A stretch of DNA of 46,213 nt from positions 1 through 46,213 of the forward strand of contig JAMXLL010000230.1 of the NCBI GenBank assembly GCA_024281015.1. The letters run 5' to 3'. The notes beneath the pieces are model-generated. The model saw only the letters and a list, made by a program, of their open reading frames with translations, searched no databases and was not told the origin of the DNA. Numbering within the stretch: position 1 is the first letter of the stretch; each line of letters opens with the position of its first letter. This DNA is from Candidatus Binataceae bacterium (GTDB taxonomy: Bacteria; Desulfobacterota; Binatia; Binatales; Binataceae). Below, one piece after another: positions 1 through 7,907 of this stretch. Both the position numbers and the translations under genes were made by a program.

Positions 1-697
1 GCTCTTCATCGGGCAACGCCTGCATTTCACGCTGCAGTTCCTCCGGCGATTCGGGGATCTTGCCTCGAATGAGCGGGATAAAGACGATTTGTCCACTGGA
101 GGTGCTTTGCAGGCCAAAGCCGCGCTCGCGGGCGCGCGTTTCGAACGTGCCGAACAGCTCCTGTGCGCGGCGGTTGTACTTATCGCGCAGTGCCGCCCGC
201 TCCTGCTCGAAATCGTCGCGGCGAAATGCTTTGGGCAGCTGTTCGAGTACGTAGTTAACCAGCTCCCGCATACGCGTGCGCAGCTCGCTGCCCTGGCCCG
301 GCTTCAAGTACAGAGCGACCGGCGACTCAGGGCTGCGAAAGTTATTGACGTAGACCCAGTCGCCGGGCGTCGGGGCCCGCGAGGCCTGCTCTTCCAGCAG
401 CCGGAGCACGGTGCCGCGTTCCTGGCGTGTGCGCAGGCCTGTGACGAACACGTTGTAGCCAGGTGCGTCGATTCCGATGGCCAACCGAATCGCATCCAGT
501 GCGCGTCCCTGTCCGAGCAATTCGTCTCCGTCGCTCCCGGTGGAGGCCAGCTGCACCAGTTCGTCTGGTGCCAGTGGACAGGTGCCGCGGAGTTCGCTGG
601 CAGCCAGCTCGGCATGTGAGGGGGCCGGAGAAAATTCGGCGGGCGAAGCCTGGGAGCCGTCGTGCCTATCCTGATGGTGATCGTGTTGGTCAGCCAT
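1..697 (-). CDS. Lon-related putative ATP-dependent protease, N-terminal part (partial, runs off the left edge)
   Basis: An open frame starts at ATG 697 and continues through base 1 without a stop, giving about 232 residues. After a hydrophilic, His/Asp-rich leader, residues ~60-85 carry the 'LLGQGRALDAIRLAIGI...GYNVFVTG' pattern typical of the AAA_32 / Lon-related family (YcbZ-like), whose catalytic Ser-Lys Lon domain would lie outside the window. The part after it, with 'GDWVYVNNF' and 'ALYLKPGQG', also matches this family. The usual Walker A GxxGxGK[ST] is not seen: the site reads GLRTRQERGT. An Hsp20 gene lies 50 bp upstream on the same strand, so the two probably form a protein quality-control operon. 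Family call is confident; activity is uncertain because of the Walker A site. Confidence 0.8.
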   Translation of the reverse strand, partial: MADQHDHHQDRHDGSQASPAEFSPAPSHAELAASELRGTCPLAPDELVQLASTGSDGDELLGQGRALDAIRLAIGIDAPGYNVFVTGLRTRQERGTVLRLLEEQASRAPTPGDWVYVNNFRSPESPVALYLKPGQGSELRTRMRELVNYVLEQLPKAFRRDDFEQERAALRDKYNRRAQELFGTFETRARERGFGLQSTSSGQIVFIPLIRGKIPESPEELQREMQALPDEE

Positions 698-747
698 TTA
701 CAGACCTGCTGAAGAAAATGAAGTGGAGCCCTCGCGCCGCGGCAGCT

Positions 748-1125
748 TTACCGCACTTCAATTTTGCGCGCGCGAGCCTTTGGGAGCATTACTTCGAGTA
801 TGCCCCCTTCGAAGCGGGCAGTCACATGTTCGGTATCGATGCAGTGTGCAAAATCGATAGTGTTCTTTTCTCGTCCCTCCGCCGTTGGGACCAGCACCGT
901 CAGCCGCCATTCGCTGACCTCGACCACGACCTTTTCAGGATCCACCTCCGGCACGGCCACCTTGACGCGATAATTTTCTTCATTCTCGGCCACCACCGCC
1001 CTGCCGAAAGTGCGCGCACCCGCTGGTCCACGCCAGCGCTTGATCAGAAGGTCCTCGAAGAGCTCGTTGAAAGCTCGATCGAACTCCCGTTCGATCATCG
1101 AAGCGGAACGCCATTTGGAAGCCAC
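748..1125 (-). CDS. Small heat shock protein, Hsp20 family
   Basis: 125-residue alpha-crystallin-type chaperone that would hold unfolding proteins in the cytoplasm. The start is GTG (M-A-S-K-W). The N-terminal arm is short; the alpha-crystallin domain covers roughly residues 40-115, with 'YRVKVAVPEVDPEKVVVEV' at its beginning and 'ARFEGGILEVMLPKA' near its end, the A-x-x-x-G-I-L signature of the family. The C-terminal tail ends in K-I-E-V-R, resembling a weak I-x-I/V anchor. It precedes the Lon-related protease by 50 bp on the same strand, and a universal stress protein is divergent on the other side, so the intergenic region near 1126-1262 probably holds stress-responsive promoters. No clear heat-shock operator (CIRCE-type) was recognised there. 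Confidence 0.88.
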   Translation of the reverse strand: MASKWRSASMIEREFDRAFNELFEDLLIKRWRGPAGARTFGRAVVAENEENYRVKVAVPEVDPEKVVVEVSEWRLTVLVPTAEGREKNTIDFAHCIDTEHVTARFEGGILEVMLPKARARKIEVR

Positions 1126-1262
1126 GCTAGATTCTAACTTCTCCAGCCGCCATCGGCATAGTGTAAGGCTGGTCGACGCAAAGCTGGACCGCTTCCGCGG
1201 CGATTCCCGGCGCAGTGGAGGAGCGGCTTGCCCTTGAGGGTAAAGGGCGATATGGTGCGCTG

Positions 1263-1748
1263 GTGCCCACTTTCAATAAAATTCTTGCTCCAACGGATTT
1301 CTCGGAAGATTCAAAGTTGGCGCTCAGCTATGCGGTGACATTGGCGCAGAAGTTTTCGTCTGAAATCGTTGTGGTTCACGTCGACCAGCCGCTGGCACCA
1401 GTGATGGTTAGTGAGCTCAATCCCGGTCTCGATGTCAGTACAATGAATCGGATTGCCGAAGAGGGGCGGCTGCTGGCGTTGAAGGAACTCGACGGCACGA
1501 CCGCGCGCTTGCGCGAAAGCGGAGTCAAAGCGCGCGGACTGATGCGGGTCGGTGCTCCCTTTCTCGAAATCATCAACGCCGCGCAAAGCGAAGTTGTCGA
1601 CCTTATCGTGATGGGCACTCATGGTCGAACCGGGCTCGCCCACGTGCTGATGGGCAGCGTGGCCGAGCGGGTAGTCAATAAGGCGCCATGCCCGGTGCTG
1701 ACGGTTCGTCATCCGGACCGCAAGTTCAAGCATCCCCTCGACAAGTAA
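1263..1748 (+). CDS. Universal stress protein (UspA family)
   Basis: A 161-residue single-domain USP, the usual length. It opens with 'FNKILAPTDFSEDSKLAL' (first beta strand and Asp of the nucleotide site). The C-terminal part has the ATP-binding signature G-T-H-G-R-T-G-(x)n-G-S ('MGTHGRTGLAHVLMGS'), followed by 'CPVLTVR'. This suggests an ATP-binding cytoplasmic stress protein. I chose GTG 1263 because the family motif begins immediately after it; an upstream in-frame GTG at 1215 would add 16 residues of poor similarity and cannot be excluded. Divergent from the Hsp20/Lon-related pair, so it belongs to the same stress neighbourhood. Confidence 0.88.
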   Translation: MPTFNKILAPTDFSEDSKLALSYAVTLAQKFSSEIVVVHVDQPLAPVMVSELNPGLDVSTMNRIAEEGRLLALKELDGTTARLRESGVKARGLMRVGAPFLEIINAAQSEVVDLIVMGTHGRTGLAHVLMGSVAERVVNKAPCPVLTVRHPDRKFKHPLDK

Positions 1749-2005
1749 TCAGTTACTTAGATCGGCTGAGAAGCCCGGCCAGTTGATTCACGTTTTCTTC
1801 TGGGCGCATCGGATCTCCATCTTCCTCAGGGTGACACCGGAATCATCTTCGATTATTTCGGGCCTCGATTAATTTAGGCGTACTTATAATCGCGAGCTAA
1901 TTGCTGGTGATTGTCTAATCCCGGTGCTAACATCCGTGCTAAGCGAACTCGCTACTGCAAAGGCGCACCTTACGCTTGGGTCGCCAGCATAGGGGAGCAC
2001 ACCGC

Positions 2006-3793
2006 GTGACCTCAGATTCGCCAGCTAATAACAATGTCGCCAGCCGCGCACTCGTGGAATGGGTAGCGGAGAGCGCGCGTCTCACTCAACCCGCTAACAT
2101 CGTCTGGTGCAACGGCTCATCGGCTGAACGCGAAAGGCTGTTGGGAGAGGCGGTCAAATCAGGTGTGCTGATTCGGCTCAACCAGCGCAAACGGCCAGGT
2201 TGCTATTTGCATCGCTCGAATCCCAACGATGTGGCGCGAACCGAACAAGTGACCTTTGTCTGCACGCCATCGGCGCACGAGGCCGGGGTCACCAACAATT
2301 GGATGGCGCCTGACGAGGCCTACCGCAAACTGCAAAAGATGCTGGAAGGCTCGATGCGCGGGCGGACGATGTATGTGATCCCGTACGTGATGGGGCCGGT
2401 GGGCTCACCGTACGCCAAAATCGGAGTCGAGATTACCGATAGCATTTACGTCGCGCTCAGCATGGGCATTATGACACGCATGGGCGATAGTGCGCTCAGC
2501 ATGCTGGGCGATTCCGATCATTTCAACCGCGGTTTGCATTGTACCCTGGATCTGAACCCTGAGCGGCGCTTTATCTGCCATTTCCCGCAGGACAATACGA
2601 TTTGGTCGGTCGGGAGCGGCTATGGAGGCAATGCTTTGCTTAGCAAAAAATGCTTTGCCTTGCGCATCGCCAGTTGGCTCGGGCGCAACGAAGGATGGTT
2701 GGCAGAGCACATGCTGATCGTTGGCGTGCGCAACCCCGAAGGTCATACCAGGTACATCGCCGCGGCCTTTCCGAGCGCCTGTGGCAAGACCAACCTGGCG
2801 ATGCTGCTGCCACCGCCCGCCTTGAGGGGCTGGAAAGTTTTTACCGTAGGCGATGATATTGCCTGGCTCAGGGTTGGGCCCGATGGGCGACTGTGGGCGA
2901 TAAACCCCGAAAACGGATACTTCGGCGTCGCGCCCGGTACCAGTGCGCGGTCAAATCCGAACGCGATGCGAATGCTCGGACATGATTCGATCTTTACCAA
3001 TGTCGGGATGACGCCTGACGGCGACGTCTGGTGGGAGGGTATGGATGTTGAGCCGCCGTCCGACCTGTTAGATTGGCACGGACGCAAATGGCAGGCTGGT
3101 GGCGGCGAGAGAGCGGCCCATCCGAACAGCCGGTTCACGACTCCAATTACGAATAATCCCGTTCTCTCGCCTCATGTGGAAGACCCCTGCGGAGTACCAA
3201 TTTCCGCAATCGTCTTTGGGGGGCGCAGGGCAACTACCGCCCCGCTCGTGCTCGAGGCCAAGGACTGGCTGCATGGCGTTTTCATCGGCGCAACTATGGG
3301 CTCGGAAACGACTGCGGCAGCTGCGGGGAAGGTCGGCGTAGTGCGGCGGGATCCGATGGCGATGCTGCCGTTCGCCGGTTACAACATGGGCGATTATTGG
3401 CGCCATTGGCTGGCTATGGAATCCCGCATAACCGAACCGCCGCGCATCTTCATGGTGAACTGGTTTCGCAAAGCTGATAACGGCGCCTTCCTGTGGCCTG
3501 GCTATGGCGAAAACCTGCGAGTGCTGAAATGGATGCTGGACCGAATCGACGGCCAGGTCGCTGGGCGGCCAACGTTTCTCGGTACGGTTCCTGAACCTGC
3601 GGAAATCGACCTTTCAGGACTCGAAATAGCGCCGGAGCAATTGTCGCACGCGCTGGCGGTCAAAACGGGCGAATGGAAGGCTGAAATGGCCTCGGCGGGC
3701 GAATTGTTCGATCGCATCGGACCATCGGTCCCCGAAGAACTGCGCCGGCTCCACCGTGAATTGTCGAGCAGCTTGGAAAGTGGCGCTACATAA
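2006..3793 (+). CDS. pckG: Phosphoenolpyruvate carboxykinase (GTP)
   Basis: 595-residue GTP-type PEPCK, catalysing oxaloacetate + GTP to PEP + CO2 + GDP in the cytoplasm (gluconeogenesis or anaplerosis). Diagnostic features: the P-loop 'FPSACGKTNLAM' at about residue 255-266, the N-terminal 'TNNWMAP' region, 'GSYGGNALLSKKC'-like segment ('GSGYGGNALLSKKC'), 'ENGYFGVAPGTS', 'FGGRR' and 'NWFRK'. Length is normal for the family. Start chosen at GTG 2006 because an AGGGGAG Shine-Dalgarno lies at 1991-1997; a TTG at 1976 is in frame but lacks one. Monocistronic as far as can be seen. With glgB, zwf and gnd further along, it is part of the carbon-storage and sugar-phosphate theme of the window. Confidence 0.96.
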   Translation: MTSDSPANNNVASRALVEWVAESARLTQPANIVWCNGSSAERERLLGEAVKSGVLIRLNQRKRPGCYLHRSNPNDVARTEQVTFVCTPSAHEAGVTNNWMAPDEAYRKLQKMLEGSMRGRTMYVIPYVMGPVGSPYAKIGVEITDSIYVALSMGIMTRMGDSALSMLGDSDHFNRGLHCTLDLNPERRFICHFPQDNTIWSVGSGYGGNALLSKKCFALRIASWLGRNEGWLAEHMLIVGVRNPEGHTRYIAAAFPSACGKTNLAMLLPPPALRGWKVFTVGDDIAWLRVGPDGRLWAINPENGYFGVAPGTSARSNPNAMRMLGHDSIFTNVGMTPDGDVWWEGMDVEPPSDLLDWHGRKWQAGGGERAAHPNSRFTTPITNNPVLSPHVEDPCGVPISAIVFGGRRATTAPLVLEAKDWLHGVFIGATMGSETTAAAAGKVGVVRRDPMAMLPFAGYNMGDYWRHWLAMESRITEPPRIFMVNWFRKADNGAFLWPGYGENLRVLKWMLDRIDGQVAGRPTFLGTVPEPAEIDLSGLEIAPEQLSHALAVKTGEWKAEMASAGELFDRIGPSVPEELRRLHRELSSSLESGAT

Positions 3794-4445
3794 TCGCGTG
3801 GTCTCTTCGCTCCAACGGCACGCAATACCATCTATTCTTTAGAACTCAATAGTTGGCGAATAATGATATTCCACTATTGAGGCAATAGCACCGCTGACTA
3901 TTCGATCCACGATAGGGATAGCTGCGAGTTGGCCTTTGACGGGAGCGCGCTCTCCGAGAGAGACTCCACCCTTAATTGTTATGGCTAACCGCCGTTCTCG
4001 CATAACCACCCAGGGATTTTTCGTGAGCCCGTCAACGGTCTGGATGCGGGCGCCTTGTTCAGCGGTAAGGGTGCCAATGGTAGGATTTACGTTTACAAAT
4101 GGTTAGCGCCAATTAGAAAGCGATCTGCGACGAGGCGGCCGCTTAACCTCCAGTATAGCGCCTTTCCCGGGAATAGACCTGCCAATGAGAGAGAGACTCG
4201 TCTGAAGCGCCTGCCACATCATTCTTAGCAGCGTTCGTCCAGCACCTGCCGACCAAATGTTCGGCTTCCACAGAACGCGTCCTTGTTTGGTTCTGGCTGA
4301 GCTCCTCAAGCCCATAACACATCTGCCGTAAGCTCTTGGGCCAGGTTCTTCCGGAAAGTGACAATGTCATCCCTTTCGGAGCGCTGCCGACCTAACTTAG
4401 GCTATACTGCAGCGGCCTGGACTGCTGGGCCTGCAGCAAACGCGT
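3794..4445. other. 652-bp intergenic region without a confident gene
   Basis: No recognisable protein or RNA gene. On the minus strand one frame is open from 4315 down to 3839 apart from a single TAA at 4105-4103. The lower part, from GTG 4009, would encode about 56 residues ('GGVSLGERAPVKGQ...'), which I do not recognise. It could be a degraded gene or chance. A TATACT at about 4399-4404 on the plus strand could be the -10 of the following gene. Confidence 0.4.
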
Positions 4446-5048
4446 GTGAGTGATCGACCTATCCAACCAGAAGAACTGCCACCACAGCAACGTAGGACGG
4501 TCGAACACCGTCGCCGCAAACCCGGGTCTAAGAGCACGACCGAGCGGTTACTTCTGGCGCACGGATTGGCGCCTGAGGTTCCGCCCACGGCCTCGGCTGC
4601 GACTGCGGAAGAACCGGCTGCGACTTCGGAAGACCTGATTGAGTTGACCCGGAAGAAGTTGTGCTCGGCGCTGACGGCGATGCAACAACATAACCACGGC
4701 GATGTGTCGCGGCTGGCTCACGCCGTTGCTCACCTCACTCAAGCGGCGGTCTCCCTCCAACGGTGGAATGAGAGAGTCAGTCAGCGCGATAGTGAGCACA
4801 AGCGCGTTGTGCCTGAAGCAAAGTCGAAAGTGCGCGGAGGACTCTCACCCGAAACATCCCTGGCGTTGCGCAAGGCCCTGCTCGGCATTGCGCCGTTCAA
4901 CCCCCAACCGGCCGCTCTCAAGGGGCCGAATGCCAATGAAACCCATGCTCCGCCTGGCGAGCCAGTATCGCAGGTGCCACAAGAATCTGAGACCAGCACT
5001 CCTGATCCGGCTGCTGTTTCTGAGACGCGTGGCCGTGGCCGTTACTAG
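4446..5048 (+). CDS. Hypothetical protein, unknown function
   Basis: 200-residue soluble protein from GTG 4446. I do not recognise it. The N-terminus is basic and Pro/Gln-rich, with 'RRKPGSKSTTERLLLAHGL'. It is followed by an Ala/Pro/Glu-rich linker (~residues 43-62), then a helical segment (~63-118) with 'LTRKKLCSALTAMQQHN'. A short 'RGGLSPETSLALRKALLGI' element lies at ~131-150, then a low-complexity Pro-rich tail. No signal peptide or membrane segment. The combination of a basic N-terminus, a helical middle and a 'GLSPET...LLGI' tail is reminiscent of small DNA-binding or terminase-small-subunit-like proteins, but no phage genes are nearby. No strong Shine-Dalgarno, so the start is uncertain. 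Confidence 0.55.
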   Translation: MSDRPIQPEELPPQQRRTVEHRRRKPGSKSTTERLLLAHGLAPEVPPTASAATAEEPAATSEDLIELTRKKLCSALTAMQQHNHGDVSRLAHAVAHLTQAAVSLQRWNERVSQRDSEHKRVVPEAKSKVRGGLSPETSLALRKALLGIAPFNPQPAALKGPNANETHAPPGEPVSQVPQESETSTPDPAAVSETRGRGRY

Positions 5049-5100
5049 GCGGACGAATAATTCACCTATTATGATTCGGCCGGTTCCATATGCCAGCCCG

Positions 5101-5931
5101 TCAATGTGGAAGCCAACTGGGACTCGTACCGAACAGTTGGTCGACTATCGCAATCTGGTAGGCAAGGAAAACCCCAAAGCCCAGGCTAAGCCAGCCAGCG
5201 GCCACCGATATGCGGCGGTGGACCGTGGTCAGCCGCCTGGCAGCGAAGACTAGCGGGGCGGCCATCGCCCCAGTTACAAGCACCATCCCGATCACCACGC
5301 CCGCACAGAAAACCGCCAGGTAAAGTGCCGCCCACGATGGCGACGGAATCGCTGCCATTACCACCAAGGCAATCGCGGCGCTTCCGGCGAGCCCATGTAT
5401 CAACCCGACCATAAACGACTTCGCGGTCGATCGCCCGCCAAAGTGTTCGGCAGTAGCACGCGAGATAAGATGATCATGCGCCAGAAAATCGTCAGCGGGC
5501 GCCGAATGGACGTGCAAGTGGCGATGGGTATGAAATCGACCCTCCTGTTTGTGCGAGTGCCGATGCGAATGGACAAGGAGCATCCGGTCCTGCCGTGAAG
5601 TGAGGCGGAGCTTTTCCGCAATTGAGCCAAGCGTCTGCTTGGCTGCCCGCACCCCGAGCAAAATCAAAGCGATTGCGACGAGAAACTCCAGGGTCAATCC
5701 AAGCCGACTCGGCACCTTCAATTTGAATGCGATTATCGCCATTCCCACCGAGAGCACCGTCGTCGAATGGCCGAGACCCCAGACCAGTCCGATTCGCATT
5801 GCACTGAAGAAACGCCGCTCCCCCGTCAGAATCGCGGCCACTGCAATCACGTGGTCAGGATCAGTCGCGTGTCTGACTCCGAGGGCGAGGCCTAAAAGAA
5901 TCAGGCCAAACGGCGCTGCATCAAACTGCAC
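5101..5931 (-). CDS. Nickel/cobalt transporter-like membrane protein (UreH/NicO-type)
   Basis: 276-residue integral membrane protein with about six hydrophobic segments. The first helix carries 'GVRHATDPDH' (H21-x4-D26-H27), the HX4DH metal signature of the NiCoT/UreH superfamily; a second signature-like 'GLIHGLAGSAAIALVV' occurs at ~176-191. Between them, at ~119-158, is a cytoplasmic His-rich loop ('VHSHRHSHKQ', 'HTHRHLHVH'), as is common in nickel or cobalt permeases. It probably takes up or exports Ni2+/Co2+ across the inner membrane. Start is GTG 5931 with a weak ribosome-binding site. No urease or hydrogenase genes are in the window, and no metal riboswitch or NikR-like operator was recognised upstream. 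Confidence 0.82.
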   Translation of the reverse strand: MQFDAAPFGLILLGLALGVRHATDPDHVIAVAAILTGERRFFSAMRIGLVWGLGHSTTVLSVGMAIIAFKLKVPSRLGLTLEFLVAIALILLGVRAAKQTLGSIAEKLRLTSRQDRMLLVHSHRHSHKQEGRFHTHRHLHVHSAPADDFLAHDHLISRATAEHFGGRSTAKSFMVGLIHGLAGSAAIALVVMAAIPSPSWAALYLAVFCAGVVIGMVLVTGAMAAPLVFAARRLTTVHRRISVAAGWLSLGFGVFLAYQIAIVDQLFGTSPSWLPH

Positions 5932-6088
5932 TCAAGGATGATATTTGCACTATCAGGTAAAAAGCCACTCATTATGCGCGGATAGGTTATTGGATTGACG
6001 CTCGCGGCAATGCTGTGAAACACTGCCCTGTCAGGTCAACCATGCTGTTGTCGTTATTTTTGGCGATTTCCGATACGGAGATGTGGTC

Positions 6089-6535
6089 ATGGCTGAGCAG
6101 CAAACGCCGCAGGTGGAAACTGGTCCGCGCCCGATCCTGCCGATCCTGAAACTTCAACCGAAGCCTCACCTGGTCGGTTCGAAATGCCCCGGTTGCGGAG
6201 CCATCTTTCTTGATGTCAAACGCACGGCATGTTCAAAGTGTGGCGCGGCGGGTAATTTGCAGCAGGTGCAGCTTTCCGACAAAGGCAAAGTGTGGGTCTT
6301 TTCTGTAATCCATCAGTCTTTTCCTGGCATTAAGACGCCTTATGTGACCGCAGTCGTGGATTTGCCGGAGGGCGTCAGCGTAAAGTCAAACCTGGTCGAC
6401 GTTGACCCCGAGGACCTCGAAAAAAACCCGCAGAAGGGATTTGGGATGGCTGTTGAGCTCGTGGTGAACCAGGTGGCCACGGACCGGCAGGGTAATCCGG
6501 TAATGGCTTTTCAGTTTCGGCCGAGTAAGAATTGA
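6089..6535 (+). CDS. Zn-ribbon / OB-fold protein (DUF35 family)
   Basis: 148-residue protein with a rubredoxin-like zinc ribbon (C33-x2-C36, C48-x2-C51, within 'CPGCGAIFLDVKRTACSKCG') followed by an OB-fold ('KVWVFSVIHQSFPGI', 'PYVTAVVDLPEGV'). DUF35 proteins bind thiolase-like enzymes and often form an acyl-CoA-binding half of the complex. The thiolase 81 bp downstream on the same strand is the expected partner. ATG 6089 is preferred over the in-frame GTG at 6083 because CGGAG at 6076-6080 is spaced correctly. Possible roles, by analogy with known DUF35-thiolase pairs: acetoacetyl-CoA condensation/thiolysis, or the steroid side-chain retro-aldolase type. The sequence alone does not decide. 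Confidence 0.9.
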   Translation: MAEQQTPQVETGPRPILPILKLQPKPHLVGSKCPGCGAIFLDVKRTACSKCGAAGNLQQVQLSDKGKVWVFSVIHQSFPGIKTPYVTAVVDLPEGVSVKSNLVDVDPEDLEKNPQKGFGMAVELVVNQVATDRQGNPVMAFQFRPSKN

Positions 6536-6616
6536 GAGAAGAGCCCAGAATAGCGATTCTTTTTCGACAAATACCTATTTTCTTGGCCTAGGGCCGAGCT
6601 TCAGGAGGATCTTCAG

Positions 6617-7780
6617 ATGCGGAACGTTTACGTGCTTGGCACGGGAATGATTAAGTTCGGACGCTACCCGGAGAAGACCGTACCGGAGCTTGGCGCCGAC
6701 GCGGCTCTGATCGCGCTGAAGGATGCAGGGATTAATATAAAAGATGTGGAACTGTTCGCGTCGGGCAATCTCTACCAAGCCAACGCGATGATTGGTCAGC
6801 GCATTCTGCAGCAGATAGGCCAGACTGGCGTGCCGGTCATTAATGTGTCCAACGCCTGCGCGACAGGTTCAACTGCCTTTCGTGAAGCCTTCATGGCGGT
6901 TGCATCCGGCATGTACGAGGTGGCGATGGCTGTTGGCGTCGAGCAAATGGGTAAGCAGGGCCTGCTTGGCGGCGGCGGGGGTGGTACTGACCCAGCTTAT
7001 TCCACTGAAGGACGGATTGGCTCGGGCTTAATGCCAGCTGTGTTCGGCCAGGCGGGCATGGAGCATATGCGCAAATACGGCACCAAGCTCGAACATTTCG
7101 CTAAAATCTCGGTCAAATCGCATAAGCACGCCACGCGCAACCCGTTCTCGCAGTACCGAAACGAAGTTTCGCTCGAAGATGTGATGAATGCGCGGATGGT
7201 CGCCTATCCGAACACCCTTTATATGTGTTGCCCCACTGGTGATGGCGCGGCAGCTGCCATCCTGGTCTCAGAAGACAAACTCAAGCAGTTGGCAGCCGGA
7301 CGTAAGCGGGCGCGCGTGGCCGCCTCCGTCCTGACCTCGGACCCCTATACTGATCGCGACCTGACGTTGCCCGATGTCAATACTCTGACGCGGCGCGCTG
7401 CCCAAAAGGCGTTCGACATGGCGGGTGTCCAGCCCAAGGATGTATCATTAACCGAATTGCATGATTGCTTTGCAACAGCCGAATTGATCCATTACGAGAA
7501 TTTGGGGCTCTGTGGCGAAGGTGAGGCGGCAAAGTTCATTGATGAGGGAGGCGGCAAGCATCCCGAGTTGGGTGGCAAGTCGCCAGTGAACGTCTCCGGC
7601 GGACTACTCTCGAAGGGTCATCCCCTCGGCGCAACCGGGGTCGCCAACATCTGCGAGGTAGTCTGGCATTTAACGGAGGACGAACGGGCCAAGCAGCGCC
7701 AGGTCCCGAATGCGAAGGTTGGGATGGCGCATGTCATTGGTCTCGGCTCGGCATGCACCGTGCACATCCTCACCGTATAA
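6617..7780 (+). CDS. Thiolase family protein (SCP-x / lipid-transfer thiolase type)
   Basis: 387-residue acyl-CoA thiolase-like enzyme acting on acyl-CoA in the cytoplasm. The nucleophilic cysteine is Cys81 in 'NVSNACATGSTAF'. The second region has 'TELHDCFATAEL', and the C-terminal 'GGLLSKGHPLGATG' supplies the conserved His. These features place it in the SCP-x/lipid-transfer branch rather than with classic FadA. The 'HDCFA' variant is typical of this branch. AGGAGG at 6603-6608 fixes the ATG. The DUF35 gene immediately upstream is the probable obligate partner. A strong intrinsic terminator follows at 7810-7834, so this is a two-gene transcription unit. The specific substrate cannot be read from the sequence. 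Confidence 0.93.
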   Translation: MRNVYVLGTGMIKFGRYPEKTVPELGADAALIALKDAGINIKDVELFASGNLYQANAMIGQRILQQIGQTGVPVINVSNACATGSTAFREAFMAVASGMYEVAMAVGVEQMGKQGLLGGGGGGTDPAYSTEGRIGSGLMPAVFGQAGMEHMRKYGTKLEHFAKISVKSHKHATRNPFSQYRNEVSLEDVMNARMVAYPNTLYMCCPTGDGAAAAILVSEDKLKQLAAGRKRARVAASVLTSDPYTDRDLTLPDVNTLTRRAAQKAFDMAGVQPKDVSLTELHDCFATAELIHYENLGLCGEGEAAKFIDEGGGKHPELGGKSPVNVSGGLLSKGHPLGATGVANICEVVWHLTEDERAKQRQVPNAKVGMAHVIGLGSACTVHILTV

Positions 7781-7809
7781 TCTTCGGGATTAAGCCCGGG
7801 AGTGAACAG

Positions 7810-7834
7810 GGGCCGCTTACGGGCGGCCCTTTTT
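7810..7834 (+). terminator. Rho-independent terminator after the thiolase gene
   Basis: A perfect 7-bp GC stem, GGGCCGC (7810-7816) and GCGGCCC (7823-7829), encloses the loop TTACGG and is followed directly by TTTTT (7830-7834). It lies 29 bp after the thiolase stop and 70 bp before hisS, separating the two transcription units. Confidence 0.93.
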
Positions 7835-7907
7835 GTTAATGGTCCGCAGTTATTCCAGACTGCCGCGGGATAGAGAACCAGCCTGCCACCGGAGAGATTA
7901 AGCGACC

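Noticed and set aside
89-619. Long plus-strand frame opposite the left-edge gene
   Set aside because: Shadow of the minus-strand Lon-related protease frame, which has clear family similarity and runs off the edge.
463-1137. Plus-strand frame covering the Hsp20 gene
   Set aside because: Antisense to Hsp20 and the protease; no family similarity.
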